Positions 19,200 to 29,400 are shown, counted from the first letter of the stretch. The stretch is DNA of 64,000 nt from Yponomeuta sedellus (GCA_934045075.1 OW203731.1:11633198-11697197), one strand, 5' to 3'. The notes: generated by a model not told the origin, from the letters alone. A program made the numbers and translations.

Positions 19200-20400
19200 A
19201 AAAAACATTGTTTTCTTTAAGTTGTTCTATTATATTCAAACATAAAGAAACTAACATTAAAGTGTAACAACAACTTTTAACTTTTTTATAAATCAAACCG
19301 TACGATGTCTGCGGCTACGCATGAAGCGTGACATTCATACCATTGTTGATGTAAAAATAACATTCCTCAAAATAACAAATAAAAATTGTTTTCAAATTGA
19401 ATCAAATTGTTTTGTTAATTTTATAACACATTTTCTCTCTTGTTTCTTCATTTCAGCAGTAATGTTTTAAATTCGTTGGTAATATTTGAAGGGAATGTTC
19501 GTTTAACAATAATATCCGCAAATATTATCTTGCCTTATAAATTAGACTATGACATAAGCTTTTTCAAGAATGAATCTTTTTCAATCGTTTTTATCACTTT
19601 ATGTATAGTAAAGTGTTCCCTATCTATCTAATCTCATAGCTACCAATTATACGAAAAAAAAATCACATAAAATTTGGTGAAGCCTTTTCAAAGGAGTTCG
19701 ATAAAAACAGTGTGACACGAGATTTGTATATATATTTTGAAAGTCATATTGCATCATAACATCTTTGTAATGAATATTTGAAACTATTTCTGCCTCACAA
19801 AGTGGAAGGAAGCTTTGTGGCTTTTGAGATAGAAGGCGGTGTGACATATATAACCCCTTTATTAAGCCCTTTGTATTTGCCTCAGGTTGGAAATCTATTT
19901 TGTACTTGTTAGCTGTTAAGCCAATCGTTTTAGCAGTGTTGACAGATTATTTTATCTCAAAACGACTGGAGTAATTTCACGATGACCTTATGATGACAGT
20001 CGAAGACAAAAATACACAAACAGACTCGCATTGGTCGGCAGCCTCGTTACAAAGAAAATAATAAAATTGCTTTCTTAGGGAATCTATCGAATAGAATCCT
20101 TAGGTGATTTGGGTCAAGTGAAAAATGTTCCCGTGGGTAAATAAGTCTGAAAAGTCGTAAATAAATGTAAGAACAACTGAGTTAGCCGGCGCCGACCGTA
20201 ATAGATTTGAACCGTAGATTGTTGTATGTATTGATACTACTTTTCGCAATATTTTTTATTTATAATTAAGTGAAGTAATTTAAAGTACAAAAATCCGGCC
20301 CAGTGCAAGTAGAACTCGCGAACAGGGGGTGCCGTGTAAGTCCTAGGTACTTACATATTATAAATAGTTTCAAAACCGGTTCTCGTACTTTTTTCCGAGC
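19200..20400. other. Intergenic with LINE tail remnants
   Basis: Positions 19600-19632 carry a LINE-like end (GTAAAGTGTTCCCTATCTAT), also seen near 42985 and 57663. Positions 19664-19740 (GGAGTTCGATAAAAACAGTG) match a repeat at 35735-35825. No gene seen. Confidence 0.4.
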
Positions 20401-20429
20401 TTTTCCCGATCGTCAGAGACAATATGTAC

Positions 20430-20745
20430 TATTTGATCGAACCCACGACCTCCGGCACGGTAATCAGACATGATACCGCTAGACCAACGAGGCAGTCAAA
20501 AGCTGAAGGAAGAAGATATCGATAAAAGCTGACCATAAATTCGATCCCCAGCCGGGTCAAATTAGGAAACGAACCATCTAGTTTGTCTCGGGTCTTGGAT
20601 GTTATCTATGTATTTATTGTATTAAGCCTATCGTCGAGTTAGCACCTATAACACAAGTCATTTAGTTGTACTCAGAATAGGGCTAACGAGATCTGTGTAA
20701 TATGTCCATGAATATTTATTATTATTATTATAAATAATTTTGTAG
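20430..20745. repeat. Two tRNA-headed SINE pieces
   Basis: 20430-20500 is a minus-strand head (B box GATCGAACCC read on plus, A-box region CCGCTAGACCAACGAGGC). 20548-20745 is a plus-strand body (TCGATCCCCAGCCGGGTC, GTCTCGGGTCTTGGATG, GTCGAGTTAGCACC) ending in an ATT-repeat tail. It is the same family as the SINE at 9990-10625. Confidence 0.6.
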
Positions 20746-20871
20746 TGCGCGTATCTCTAACATACATACAGACATTCTATAAGCATTGAACTATTTGGCG
20801 CTCCGTATTCTGGGTGTAAAAAGAATTGACAAAATTCCAAATATAATCTATTTATTTTGTAGGTATCTATG

Positions 20872-20966
20872 TATCATCATCATCAACCCATTATTTCCCC
20901 AACGAGGGCCACGGGGCTTGTCCCTGAGAAAGGTATAGGCCATACTCCACCACGGAGGCCACCGTC
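20872..20966 (-). repeat. 5S-headed SINE, 3' fragment
   Basis: CCCTGAGAAAGGTATAGGCC and ATACTCCACCACGGAGGCC match the 3' end of the family on minus. The head is missing. Confidence 0.6.
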
Positions 20967-21809
20967 ATCGTCACTAACAATTCCACTAACATATTTGTTT
21001 CACTTTCCGTTTCATTAAACAATAAAGTGGTCAATCTTAATTAAATAAACTTTGCATAATAGCAATCACTCATGTTGACGACTATATTGGTGTTGTTATT
21101 TAAAGGAATCAAGCTTAGTCTCACAGAACTGCTATACAACGAATACTTAATTAAATTGTTTATCTCTTTTCTTTCGCGCCTACAGCATATTAACGCATTT
21201 TCGAAACTTATTTAAGCTTTAATATGAAACACGCACAATTTTCATATAGTTTGACAGAAATCGACACTCATAAATGACGTTTTAAAGTTATTGTCGTCAA
21301 GAAACGAAATTGAATTCTCTGATTTTTCGAAATATGACAAGGTTTTCTAATTTAATAGCTAAACATACATACGGGGCCTATTCCCATAAACATTCGAGAA
21401 TGGAATGTAATAAATAATCCTACACGAACCCCTTTGAAGTCACCAAAAAAGAATCAGTCGTCCAAGTAGCAGTGAAATTTTGTGAGCTGTAAGAGTAATC
21501 AAAAATTCTTGACGATCAACCTACTAGTTTAATCAGTAGGAAGACTCGGCTACGCAATGGACATCGTACTGTCGTCATAAACTCCGGTTGTCAGACTGAA
21601 GCATATTATTTTAATCCACTAACCCGTTCTAAGGACAATTTTTTAGCCTCTAAATAGGTTTTTAAAATATTTATGTCTACACAAACTTTTGAAGCAGTGA
21701 AAAAACCTATTATGTAATTACTCTGTAACATTTTTGATATATTTTTAGGTTGACGGGGAGCTGTCATGAAACAATGAATTGAACATACTTGTTTTATTAA
21801 AGTAATTTT
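20967..21809. other. Intergenic with a family T scrap
   Basis: AT-rich. 21612-21668 is a short family T remnant (AGCCTCTAAATAGG beside CACTAACCCGTTCTAAGGAC). No gene seen. Confidence 0.4.
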
Positions 21810-21966
21810 ATACTATTTTTATTTTTAATGCACTAACCCGTGTTAAGGAACAAATTTAAAAACCTATTTAAGAGGCTCAATTGGTAGAGCGCTGGCACGG
21901 ATAGCCAGAGGTTGCGGGTTCGAATCCCGGCATGGGTGAAATTTTTAGCCTCTTAAATAGGTTTTT
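21810..21966. repeat. Family T repeat, compact copy with core in flipped orientation
   Basis: Flanked by AAAGTAATTTT at 21799-21809 and 21967-21977. The left end is the reverse of the A-rich tail (CTATTTTTATTTTTAATGCA). The tRNA-like core is on plus (CAATTGGTAGAGCGCTGGC, GGTTGCGGGTTCGAATCCC) between inverted AACCTATTTAAGAGGC arms. Relative to the tail the core is antisense, the opposite of the copy at 50071. Confidence 0.78.
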
Positions 21967-21977
21967 AAAGTAATTTT

Positions 21978-22531
21978 GTTCAAAATAACACAAAAACAGC
22001 GACCTAAGAACTTTACAAGTTAAACTAGGTGTATGTACGTGCTGATGAGATGTTTTCTCCATTTTCGAATGTTTAATTACACTTTGTCGATCGATCTCAA
22101 AAAGCTGCCGCGTCTCAGTACCTTAGTCCTTAACATAGCCTTTGTGTAATGGAAATAGGCCAACCAATCTTAAAATAGATGGGCACCGTTTGATACGTCA
22201 TTTAGTTACTAATTTTACGTGGAACTTGGCCTGAGAAAGGAGATGCTTACTTTTTACATTGAATTTTAAGTAGGTAGATGTAGTTAATATTGAAACGAAT
22301 TTAAGAATGTCTTTGGGAGTGACGTAATACACTTTTAGATGAAAACAAGATATATATACAAAGTGGTAAAATATTTTATTGCAATCAGTTCAGGCGTTAT
22401 ATTTTGTTGTTGGTTACAGACACATGGTAAAATTATAATACAAAAACATACATATAAGATCTAGGTTCCAATACGGACTAGATACTGTAGGAATCCTATG
22501 AATTAATTGCTTGACCTTTTACACGGGTTCT
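21978..22531. other. Intergenic and 3' region of the 22532 gene
   Basis: AT-rich. A minus-strand AATAAA (TTTATT in TATTTTATTGC near 22373) is 150 bases past the stop. Nothing else seen. Confidence 0.4.
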
Positions 22532-23068
22532 TCATTTGTAATAGTGGGAGTACGCCAGTGGGCTCGAGTACAGGTAGGGGGAGGCATATGACGTCACGAT
22601 GGGAGCAGACGAGTGCACGTCAAACCTGGACTGATGAGACACAGCGGCGGGGGCCAGGTACGCGCTCAGGGCGAGGGGCGCGGAGCGCTTCTTGATGTAA
22701 TGCGAGGAGTAAGCGTAAGGGCTGGAGAGGTACGAGGGGTACGAAGTGTAGGTCGTCGCGTGATAGGTTGAGGGGTAGCTGTAGGCGAGCGGTGCGGAGT
22801 AGGCCGATGCGATGTATGGAGCAGCAGGGAGGGGTGCCAGCGAGACTGATCTCTTCTTGATCAAATGCGCGGGCGCGCTGTAAGTCAGATGCGCAGGTGA
22901 CAACCAGGGGGCGCCGTGCAAGTATGGGGAAGAATATCCTGTGGACAGGAGTGGTGACGCCACAGCGTAGGTCGTCGGGGTGTAGTAGGTGCCGTAGGCG
23001 TAAGGAGCCAGGCCGGGTTTGGCCACCGCCGCGGCTAGCACACTGCACAACACCACCAGCTTGAACAT
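22532..23068 (-). CDS. Tyr-rich low-complexity cuticular protein, 178 aa
   Basis: The ATG at 23068 is preceded by the shared leader motif and gives a signal peptide MFKLVVLCSVLAAAVA (1-16) followed by KPGLAPYAYG. The mature chain is rich in Tyr, Ser, Ala and Pro (SAPLAYSYPS, TYTSYPSYLSSPYAYSSHY). It has two dibasic sites, KKRS at 71-74 and 126-129, the only member with two. One motif AVSHQSRFDVHSSAP lies at 142-156. The C-terminus is AYSHYYK. No PLDT motif. The Tyr density suggests a protein that could be cross-linked in hardening cuticle, but that is inference. Confidence 0.9.
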   Translation of the reverse strand: MFKLVVLCSVLAAAVAKPGLAPYAYGTYYTPTTYAVASPLLSTGYSSPYLHGAPWLSPAHLTYSAPAHLIKKRSVSLAPLPAAPYIASAYSAPLAYSYPSTYHATTYTSYPSYLSSPYAYSSHYIKKRSAPLALSAYLAPAAVSHQSRFDVHSSAPIVTSYASPYLYSSPLAYSHYYK

Positions 23069-23069
23069 T

Positions 23070-23132
23070 GTGGTCTGTGTTGTTCGGACAGGGAACGACT
23101 GATGATCTGCATTGGGGCGCATCGTATTTATA
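23070..23132 (-). promoter_or_regulatory. Core promoter and leader of cuticle gene 22532
   Basis: On minus: TATAAATA starting at 23132, initiator TCAGTC with its A at 23100 (32 nt), leader motif CAACACAGACCAC as the complement of 23070-23082. Confidence 0.75.
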
Positions 23133-23328
23133 TTTAAAGCACTAACAAAAGCTAAGGGCGATCTCGATTTACAAAACCGGTGCAAGGTGAATGTACACGT
23201 GCAGGAAGTTGATGTTTTAAACGTAGCGAGGACGTCGGGAGCGTCATGGATCGCTTGGGAACGGGTTAATGTGACATTTAACGTACAACTGAATTATCCT
23301 GCCTGATTAAGGACTATCCACAATACAA

Positions 23329-23348
23329 CGGGCCGGCGCGCCGGCCCG
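23329..23348. repeat. 20-bp GC-only palindrome
   Basis: CGGGCCGGCGCGCCGGCCCG is a perfect palindrome about 200 bp upstream of the TATA box of the 22532 gene, in otherwise AT-rich DNA. Confidence 0.9.
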
Positions 23349-23583
23349 CGCACAGTGCCGCGGTGCAAATGGCCACTGTACAAACTAAAATAAACCTTAA
23401 ATACTTATACCTACACGTTAAGTATTTAAGGATTATTATAGTTAGTACATTTAGAGGTTAGGTTAGTAATTAAATAACGAGCGCAAAAGAATCCAGTTGC
23501 CTGAGGCAACAGGCACATGCACAAAATGTGAACATGTCGTTAAATTTTTTTTGTATATTTTGCTGCGGTGACTTTGTTGCCAG

Positions 23584-23616
23584 CTCTCTCTCTTTCTCTC
23601 TCTCTCTCTCTATATC
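23584..23616. repeat. CT microsatellite
   Basis: Runs of CTCTCTCT with one TTT interruption. Confidence 0.9.
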
Positions 23617-23639
23617 TATTTGTACCTTCATTGTCATAT

Positions 23640-24010
23640 TAAGTTACGAGTACGTGCGCCCGAATAAATTCGTTTTAAATTATTTTAGTTTTCAGTTTTA
23701 AGTATTCGTGTCACGGGAACGGGCTTTCGTCTACACTTTTCTAATAGCCTCCAACTTCGTTTCTTTTTAAGGAATAATATTTTAGAAAGAAAATGCAAAT
23801 GAAAATGTCGTCAGCCTATTGAACCATTGGTGGATCTTAATACACTACTGTGGGGTTACCTGCTCATTGAATGAGTAATTGGCCGCCACAGATGACACCT
23901 TTAATTTTTTTATGTAGCCTATAAACGCCCTGTTTGCCGGGCACAGGCCTTCTCTTAGAGAGAAAATATGGGCATAATTACCACGCGTACCCACCTCGGA
24001 TTGGCAATAC
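23640..24010. other. Intergenic with a SINE tail remnant
   Basis: 23926-24010 matches, on minus, the end of the tRNA-headed SINE body (ATTGCCAATCCGAGGTGGG read on minus, then GAGAGAAGGCCTGTGCC-like text). The remainder shows no gene. Confidence 0.4.
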
Positions 24011-24036
24011 CAAACTACCATTAAAGAAGAAGAATT

Positions 24037-24378
24037 GGTCGTAGCCCCGGCTGCCTGAGTGGTCTTAAACGATCACGAAGGTTAAGCAACATAGGGCGCA
24101 TTCAGTACATGGATGGGTGACCGTCTATGGCTAACGCTCATGGCATTTTTCCGAGCGATTGCGTGCTCTGCAAGGCACGTTAAGCGGTTGGTGCCGGCTG
24201 CCGTCGATAGATGGCAGTCATTAGGCCAAGTTAGAGGCCTTAGGGCGGCTTGCAAACTTCTGGCAGTAAGACCAACCTAGTCTTACAAGCCTCCACCAAT
24301 CCGGACTTGGCCCCGTGATGGAGTATGACCTATACCTTCCGTAGGGAAGAGACCCGTGCCCCTCGGTGGGGACATATG
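24037..24378 (+). repeat. 5S-rRNA-headed SINE, clearest 5S head
   Basis: The run GATCACGAAGGTTAAGCAAC, then ATAGGGCGCATTCAGTACAT, then GGATGGGTGACCG lines up closely with the A box, intermediate element and C box of 5S rRNA genes. The family body and end follow. This copy shows the 5S origin best. Confidence 0.82.
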
Positions 24379-25135
24379 TGGAGGTTTGTTTTTAGAATTT
24401 TGAAAATGATAGATGGAAAAAGAAATAAAAATGGTGTAAAGAGGTTTGCACCGTCACAATGTGTTGATGATGAAAGAAGAAGATTTTTTATACGTTCTTT
24501 GACCTTTGATAACCTTATCCATAAGCGCTAGGTCGTTTAGGTACCTGTATAGATAGGACCCAAATCTAACTTATTCACGTTCAGAAATCACACGCTCTAG
24601 TCAAGAAGAAACATACAAGAGGTAAAAAATAAGTATGCGACATATTGCGTTGGTACCTTGTCGTACTACTTTCTGAACTGAATTTTAATAAGGTCATAAC
24701 GTCTAATGGTCATTCCCTATAAACGATTTATGACTATTGACAGGTAAATTTTGATAGTCCTTTCATTATACTTATGTCAAAACCTAACTGTGAGTTTGTT
24801 TATTTATATTTCATCACACACGAAACTTAAGAGAGATATTACATAAGAAATATCACGTACAAAAGACAGGTTATGTCTAATATAGGAAATGAATGAATAT
24901 TACAACTAAGCTTCCTCCTCGATATCAAAGTAATTAATGTTAGTAAGTAATATGTTAATTAAACCATACGCAAATGTACGCGTTCAACAGCTTCCTAATT
25001 CATACGATACGTAAGTACCGTGACGTAGATCGTGGCAATCTCCAAAGCCCTTGTTAGCAAGATACGAGTATAGTCGTTACGATCGTTTTGCTGCGCAGGT
25101 TGTGACTTTATAATATACAAGGCCTCTATAATAGA
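24379..25135. other. Intergenic, no gene seen
   Basis: AT-rich. A 68-codon frame at 24325-24531 begins inside the SINE and is not believed. Confidence 0.4.
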
Positions 25136-25268
25136 GGGCCGATTTCTCAACTGAGAATTTCACTAAGTAAATACTTAAGTAACGTTCCGTCTTGCTCTTT
25201 TCTGAGAAATTCAAAGAGACAGCACTACAGTTGACTATTTATTTAATTCTCAATCCAGAAACTGGCCT
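25136..25268. repeat. Short MITE-like element
   Basis: Ends GGGCCGATTTCTCAACTGAG and, inverted, GGCCAGTTTCTGGATTGAG, flanked by ATA. The interior has CTAAGTAAATACTTAAG and CTGAGAAATTCAAAGAGAC. Best preserved of four copies in the window. Confidence 0.6.
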
Positions 25269-25269
25269 A

Positions 25270-25735
25270 TAGACTCACGCCTGTATCCTGCAGGGGTAGA
25301 CGGAAGCCAGGGTTAGCCACTTGCTATACTCTTGTCAAATCTCTTGCGCTTCATATACATTTACTAGCTTTTGCCCGCGACTCCGTCCGCGTGGACTTTA
25401 GTTTTTGCAACCCCGTTCAGTCCCTTAAGAGTTAAATTAAACAAAACGGCGAAACACGTGTTCAATCAATTGTGTTGATGAGTATTTATTTTAAGTTTCA
25501 AGAAAGTTAGACAACATTCTTTATACCTCCCATACAAATGTTGGCAACCCTTTTCGACCCGTTAGGGGTTGAATTTCAAAAAATCAGATCTTATATATAT
25601 ATATATAGACCCTCTGTGCAAAATTTGAACTTCCTAGGTCCAACGGCTTGGGCTGGGCGTTGATGAGTGAGTCAGTCAGTCAGGACTTTGAATTTTATTT
25701 ATATAGATAGTGGCTGTCTTTGCAATAATAAATCA
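25270..25735. repeat. LINE scrap plus a dispersed lepidopteran-type repeat
   Basis: 25270-25355 is an RTE-like fragment (CACGCCTGTATCCTGCAGGG). 25364-25730 begins ACTAGCTTTTGCCCGCGACT, contains a TA microsatellite and ends GAGTCAGTCAGTCAGG and TTTATATAGATAG. The second is a familiar lepidopteran repeat type whose class I cannot settle. Confidence 0.5.
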
Positions 25736-25838
25736 TTTTACTACTTATAAAACATAGGTTAATACTATTTAGGGAACACTTTCTTGCACATCAACTTCCA
25801 CACGACACTGATCCTGGTGCCAAACTAGAATACACATA

Positions 25839-26634
25839 ACATATTTTAAACTTTCGCGACTTGTACACATAGTAGAATATTTTTGGGGCTTAATCGCGTA
25901 GTAATACCGCGGGGTAAAGAGGGTTGACGTTCCGAGGGAGCAAGCATACTTGCCGTACATTAGAGGAGTGACGGACAAAGTCGGTTCTTTGCTAAAGAAG
26001 TATGCAATCAAGACAGTTTTCACTCCACAGCTCAAGATAGCAGCGCAGGTAGGAATAGTCAAGGACACCATACCCTATCAAACACCAGGTGTGTACAAAG
26101 TCGATTGCAGTTGCGGTAGTTCTTATATCGGACAAAATAAGCGGACCATTGCTGAAAGAGTCAAGGAACACATCGCAGCTGTCAAAAACCGCCAAGTGGA
26201 AAAGTCAGCGATAGCGGAACATCTTCTTGAATCAGGATCAAACCACTGGATAGAATTGCGCAAACCATCGGTGCTTTCCAACGATCGCCATTATTATAGC
26301 CGAATTGTGCGTGAAGTGGTTGAAATAAAGAAACACAAAAATTTTAATCGGGAATGTGGTTTCAAACTGTCGCAAACGTGGGATCCGGTCATCAAGATGT
26401 GTTCGAGTGGAAAAAAGTAGCATGGCTTATCGTCCGACATTGTCAGTGTAGTGTGCCGCAACCCTAATAGTGCTTTGTGATAGCTGATTGAGGGTAGTCT
26501 GAAAGCTCATCAGCCGAAGATGCGAATGGGTGCCAGCCATCAGTCTTCTCGTGACCACGATGACTGTAACGTCGTCGAAACGTCGAGGTAAAATAGCAAT
26601 AAATTACTACGCGATTAAGCCCCGAAAATATTCT
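25839..26634 (+). mobile_element. Penelope-like retroelement, truncated copy
   Basis: Flanked by a 16-bp direct repeat AACTAGAATACACATA (25823-25838 and 26635-26650). The left end holds an inverted copy (25873-25905) of the right end (26603-26635), including GGCTTAATCGCGTAGTAAT. Inverted terminal copies and 5' truncation are common in Penelope-like elements. The interior encodes the GIY-YIG domain. Confidence 0.8.
25905..26420 (+). CDS. Penelope-like element ORF end: GIY-YIG endonuclease
   Basis: The frame is open from 25905 to TAG at 26418-26420; no real start is expected because the 5' part (reverse transcriptase) is missing. YLPYIRGVTDKVGSLLKKY is the typical link between RT and endonuclease in this group. 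GVYKVDCSCGSSYIGQNKRT provides the GVY and YIG of the GIY-YIG nuclease, with the conserved Cys pair. RVKEHIAAVKN and SAIAEHLLES follow, with the expected Arg and Glu/His region. The domain nicks target DNA during insertion. The frame has no internal stop, so the copy is fairly young, but it cannot encode a whole element. Confidence 0.85.
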   Translation, partial: YRGVKRVDVPREQAYLPYIRGVTDKVGSLLKKYAIKTVFTPQLKIAAQVGIVKDTIPYQTPGVYKVDCSCGSSYIGQNKRTIAERVKEHIAAVKNRQVEKSAIAEHLLESGSNHWIELRKPSVLSNDRHYYSRIVREVVEIKKHKNFNRECGFKLSQTWDPVIKMCSSGKK

Positions 26635-26659
26635 AACTAGAATACACATAGTAGGAAAC

Positions 26660-27143
26660 CATCACAAACATGTAAATACTCCCGTACAAATGCAGTGCGG
26701 TGGCCTCTAGTGGGAATACAACCAACCACGGCTTCAGATTTAGTAGTTAAGCGTGTCAACCGCTAGGCCAAGGGGGCATAGGATTTATTTCATTCAGGAT
26801 TCCGTGTGTGAAATACTAAGCTTTAAGCGCAATTTTTTTTTGTTAGAGACGAGCGTCCAAGGTTAAACGGTTTTGTAGAGACTTAAATTTAGTTTAGTGG
26901 ATATTTTTTTATACATTTCTACAAAATACTTACACATTAAATTTATATAACTAACTAAATAGCCTTCAAGAAAAAAAAACCCTAGTCCATACTATTTATA
27001 CCTATATTTTACTTGTAACAAAACTTGCCTCACATTGGAGTCGCTGGCGAGGACAGCCAATGAAGTTTTTACGAATTTCGAAGACAAAACATTGTGAAAT
27101 ATTGTATGGAATCAGGACGTACTATGCAGAAATCCATAATAGC
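26660..27143. other. Intergenic with a tRNA-like SINE head
   Basis: 26690-26785 resembles a minus-strand tRNA-derived head (GTGTCAACCGCTAGGCCAAG). The rest is AT-rich without a gene. Confidence 0.35.
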
Positions 27144-27345
27144 ATTAAAATGTGAAAATGACTGCTGAATTCCGCTAAGCCCCAGAAAAACAAGCACTGC
27201 CCTCCTTCCCACCCTTTCAAGCAAAAGCAAGATACGAACACACCACCACCGACACCAATGCTTGTGTGAGAAAGTGCATTAACTAACCGCATGGTGCTTC
27301 TGAGATTTTTGGCGGAATTCAGCAAAGTCATTTTCACATTTTAAT
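27144..27345. repeat. MITE-like element with 32-bp inverted ends
   Basis: The left end ATTAAAATGTGAAAATGACT then GCTGAATTCCGC is matched in inverted order at 27312-27345 with a two-base indel. It lies about 340 bp upstream of the promoter of the 27752 gene. Confidence 0.65.
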
Positions 27346-27682
27346 GATATTGAATTCATTACTTTGTAAAATCATCAACAACACACTGTTTCTCTCAAAT
27401 AATATGTGACAGGTTGCATGGAAACAGACCCCTCCGGGTGCGTGCAAGTGACATTACCTACATCCAATACCTGCTCATGTGAAACGTGCAATTTGCACCC
27501 TAATGTTCTATAAATAACCGTCATTGCACAAATAGACGGTGCCGACATTTTGAACCTGCAAACAGGCGCTAAAGAAAGACAAAGCGCTCTAGAGCAAGTC
27601 GGATTAATCGCAGAAAAAGTTGTCCTCTCAGGGTCGGCGATGTTCTTTCCGGCACGCCCTGAATTCCTCCAGTGAGATGGAC

Positions 27683-27745
27683 TATAAATAGCCAATGCAC
27701 TAGTTTGTTGTTATCAGTTGTTTCTGAACGATCAACACAGACCAC
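27683..27745 (+). promoter_or_regulatory. Core promoter and leader of cuticle gene 27752
   Basis: TATAAATA at 27683-27690, initiator TCAGTT with its A at 27716 (33 nt), leader motif CAACACAGACCAC at 27733-27745. Confidence 0.78.
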
Positions 27746-27751
27746 TTCAAG

Positions 27752-28174
27752 ATGTTCAAGCTGGTGGTGTTGTCTTGCTTGGTGGCGGCGAGTTCCGCGC
27801 AGTTCTTCGGCACCTTCGGGGCCCCGTTGGCATACGGTGCGCCGTACATTGCGCCTTTCAGCTCCAACTACCGTGGGCCGCTGTCGCTGGCTCCGGGCCA
27901 GCCCGCCAACGTGCTGGGGGCTGACGGCAGGCCGCTAGACACGCTGGACGTCAACCTAGACAAGTCTGCCCATCTCACCGCTAAAGCTTACGAAGGCGCC
28001 GGCATCCACCTGCTGAAGAAACGCTCGGCCCCTCTGCTGGCCGCACCGCTCGCCCGCATCGCCTACCCCGCCAGCCCCCTCTTGCACTCTGCCCCCCTAA
28101 CCTACGCTGCCCCCATCGCCACCTACCCCCATATTTCTTCTTACTCCTACTCCTACCCCTACCTTCACTACTAA
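27752..28174 (+). CDS. Pupal-type low-complexity cuticular protein, 140 aa
   Basis: Signal peptide MFKLVVLSCLVAASSA (1-16), then QFFGTFGAPLAYGAPYIAPF. The central block NYRGPLSLAPGQPANVLGAD at 39-58 runs into GRPLDTLDVNLDKSAHLTAK at 59-78, and LLKKRS is at 87-92. A Tyr/Ser/Pro-rich end (ISSYSYSYPYLHY) closes it. The central block is shared, nearly word for word, with the genes at 28659 and 32199, so the three form a subfamily; similar blocks are known from insect pupal cuticle proteins. It lacks the Gly/Trp-rich region of its two relatives and the SHQSRVD motif. ATTAAA is at 28199. Confidence 0.9.
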   Translation: MFKLVVLSCLVAASSAQFFGTFGAPLAYGAPYIAPFSSNYRGPLSLAPGQPANVLGADGRPLDTLDVNLDKSAHLTAKAYEGAGIHLLKKRSAPLLAAPLARIAYPASPLLHSAPLTYAAPIATYPHISSYSYSYPYLHY

Positions 28175-28595
28175 TATGATAATTGTACATAACAATGAAT
28201 TAAATATCATTAGGAAGTGATATGTTCATGTTTTCTTCAAGTTTCCTTTTTGTTGAAATGCAGTTTAACTAATTGGTGCTTGTTAGAGCGTTGCAAATTC
28301 ATTTGTTTTCACATATACAATGCAAAAGCAATTTAGAACCTTGCCGGTTTCAAACTAGTTGGACAACTCTTACCGTAAATAAAATGTTATAGATTTTCAT
28401 GTATCACTAGTGGATCACCTATGTGCGGAAAATACAATAACACTGGAACGCATTTTGTCGATCGACTTTGTTTAAGCTGCGATCGATCGTGACAAGTGGT
28501 AGACAAGTTGCAACAAAGCGTTTGGTCAACGCCCTGTTGCATATTTCTAATGCACTATAATACTGCAACGCGCCTACCAGTTTGCGATTAGCCGA
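28175..28595. other. Intergenic between two tandem cuticle genes
   Basis: Includes the 3' UTR of the 27752 gene. The pair at 27752 and 28659 run in the same direction only 485 bp apart. No further element seen. Confidence 0.4.
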
Positions 28596-28657
28596 TATAT
28601 AAGCCGGGTGCGAGTGCAGCACTGCAACAGTACTTCACTGATAACAACACAGAGCAC
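28596..28657 (+). promoter_or_regulatory. Core promoter and leader of cuticle gene 28659
   Basis: TATATAAG at 28596-28603, initiator-like ACAGTA with its second A at 28629 (33 nt), leader motif CAACACAGAGCAC (one change) at 28645-28657. Confidence 0.72.
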
Positions 28658-28658
28658 A

Positions 28659-29252
28659 ATGTTCAAGCTGGTGGTGTTGTCTTGCTTGGTGGCTATGGCG
28701 GCGGCCAGCGGCGTGGTAGGCCCTTGGGGCCTGGGTGGTCTCGGGGCGGGGCACCTGGGTGGGCCCTGGGGTGGCGTGGTAGCCGCTCCTTGGGGTGCGG
28801 GTCTGGCCGCTCCTTGGGGCGCGGGTCTTGCCGCTCCTTGGGGCGCCGGTCTAGCCGCTCCTTGGGGTGCAGGTTGGGGCGGCCACGCCCTGGGCGCATA
28901 TAACTACCGCGGGCCGCTCTCACTGGCGCCCGGCCAGCCCGCCAACATCCTGGCGGCCGATGGTAGGCCGTTGGACACACTCAGCGTAAACCTGGACCGC
29001 GCGGCGCACATCACCGCTAAGGCCGTCAACGGCGCGCACATCCTGAAGAAGCGTTCGGCACCCCTGTGGGGAGCGCCTCTGGCCGTGTCGCACTCGGCGC
29101 GCATCGACCTGCCCGGGCGCCTCGTAGCCGCGCCGCTCGCGCTGGCCGGCCCAGTCGGTCTCGCTGCTCCAGGCTGGGGTTGGGGCTGGCGCGGCGCCGC
29201 CCCCTGGGGAGTTGGCCCTCTAGGACACGGTCTTGGCCACGGCCTACTGTAA
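28659..29252 (+). CDS. Gly/Ala/Trp-rich cuticular protein, 197 aa (copy A of inverted pair)
   Basis: The ATG at 28659 follows the leader motif; the longer frame from 28608 is 5' UTR. Signal peptide MFKLVVLSCLVAMAAA (1-16). A Gly/Trp region (PWGLGGLGAGHLGGPWGG) is followed by four APWGAG-type units at about 43-72. NYRGPLSLAPGQPANILAAD lies at 82-101, then GRPLDTLSVNLDRAAHITAK at 102-121 and ILKKRS at 128-133. AVSHSARIDLP at 142-152 looks like a divergent version of the SHQSRVD motif. The end is GLGHGLGHGLL-like. It pairs with 32199-32759: the coding regions match closely, and 3' UTR text (AGCCTATTC, AGAGAGTTA) is shared. Confidence 0.9.
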   Translation: MFKLVVLSCLVAMAAASGVVGPWGLGGLGAGHLGGPWGGVVAAPWGAGLAAPWGAGLAAPWGAGLAAPWGAGWGGHALGAYNYRGPLSLAPGQPANILAADGRPLDTLSVNLDRAAHITAKAVNGAHILKKRSAPLWGAPLAVSHSARIDLPGRLVAAPLALAGPVGLAAPGWGWGWRGAAPWGVGPLGHGLGHGLL

Positions 29253-29299
29253 ATCTATTGACTATTGTATATCGACTATAATGTATATAATTATAATGT

Positions 29300-29400
29300 A
29301 ACGAAATTGTTTAGCCTATTCGATCAAATATATACAGAGAGTTATTTGAATACCGTCTTATTTTTGTTGACGAATATCTTCTGAGTCATACGAGTGTAGA
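29300..29400. other. 3' flank of gene 28659
   Basis: Contains the 3' UTR block TTTAGCCTATTCGATCAAA, homologous to the 3' flank of the 32199 gene. Confidence 0.5.

Noticed and set aside
21876..21948. Possible functional tRNA gene (good A and B boxes)
   Set aside because: The same sequence recurs in about ten copies flanked by family T arms and target duplications, and the ends do not form a clean acceptor stem. It is a repeat, not a tRNA gene.
24070..24135. Possible 5S rRNA gene
   Set aside because: Only part of the 5S sequence is present and it is joined to the SINE body in several copies.
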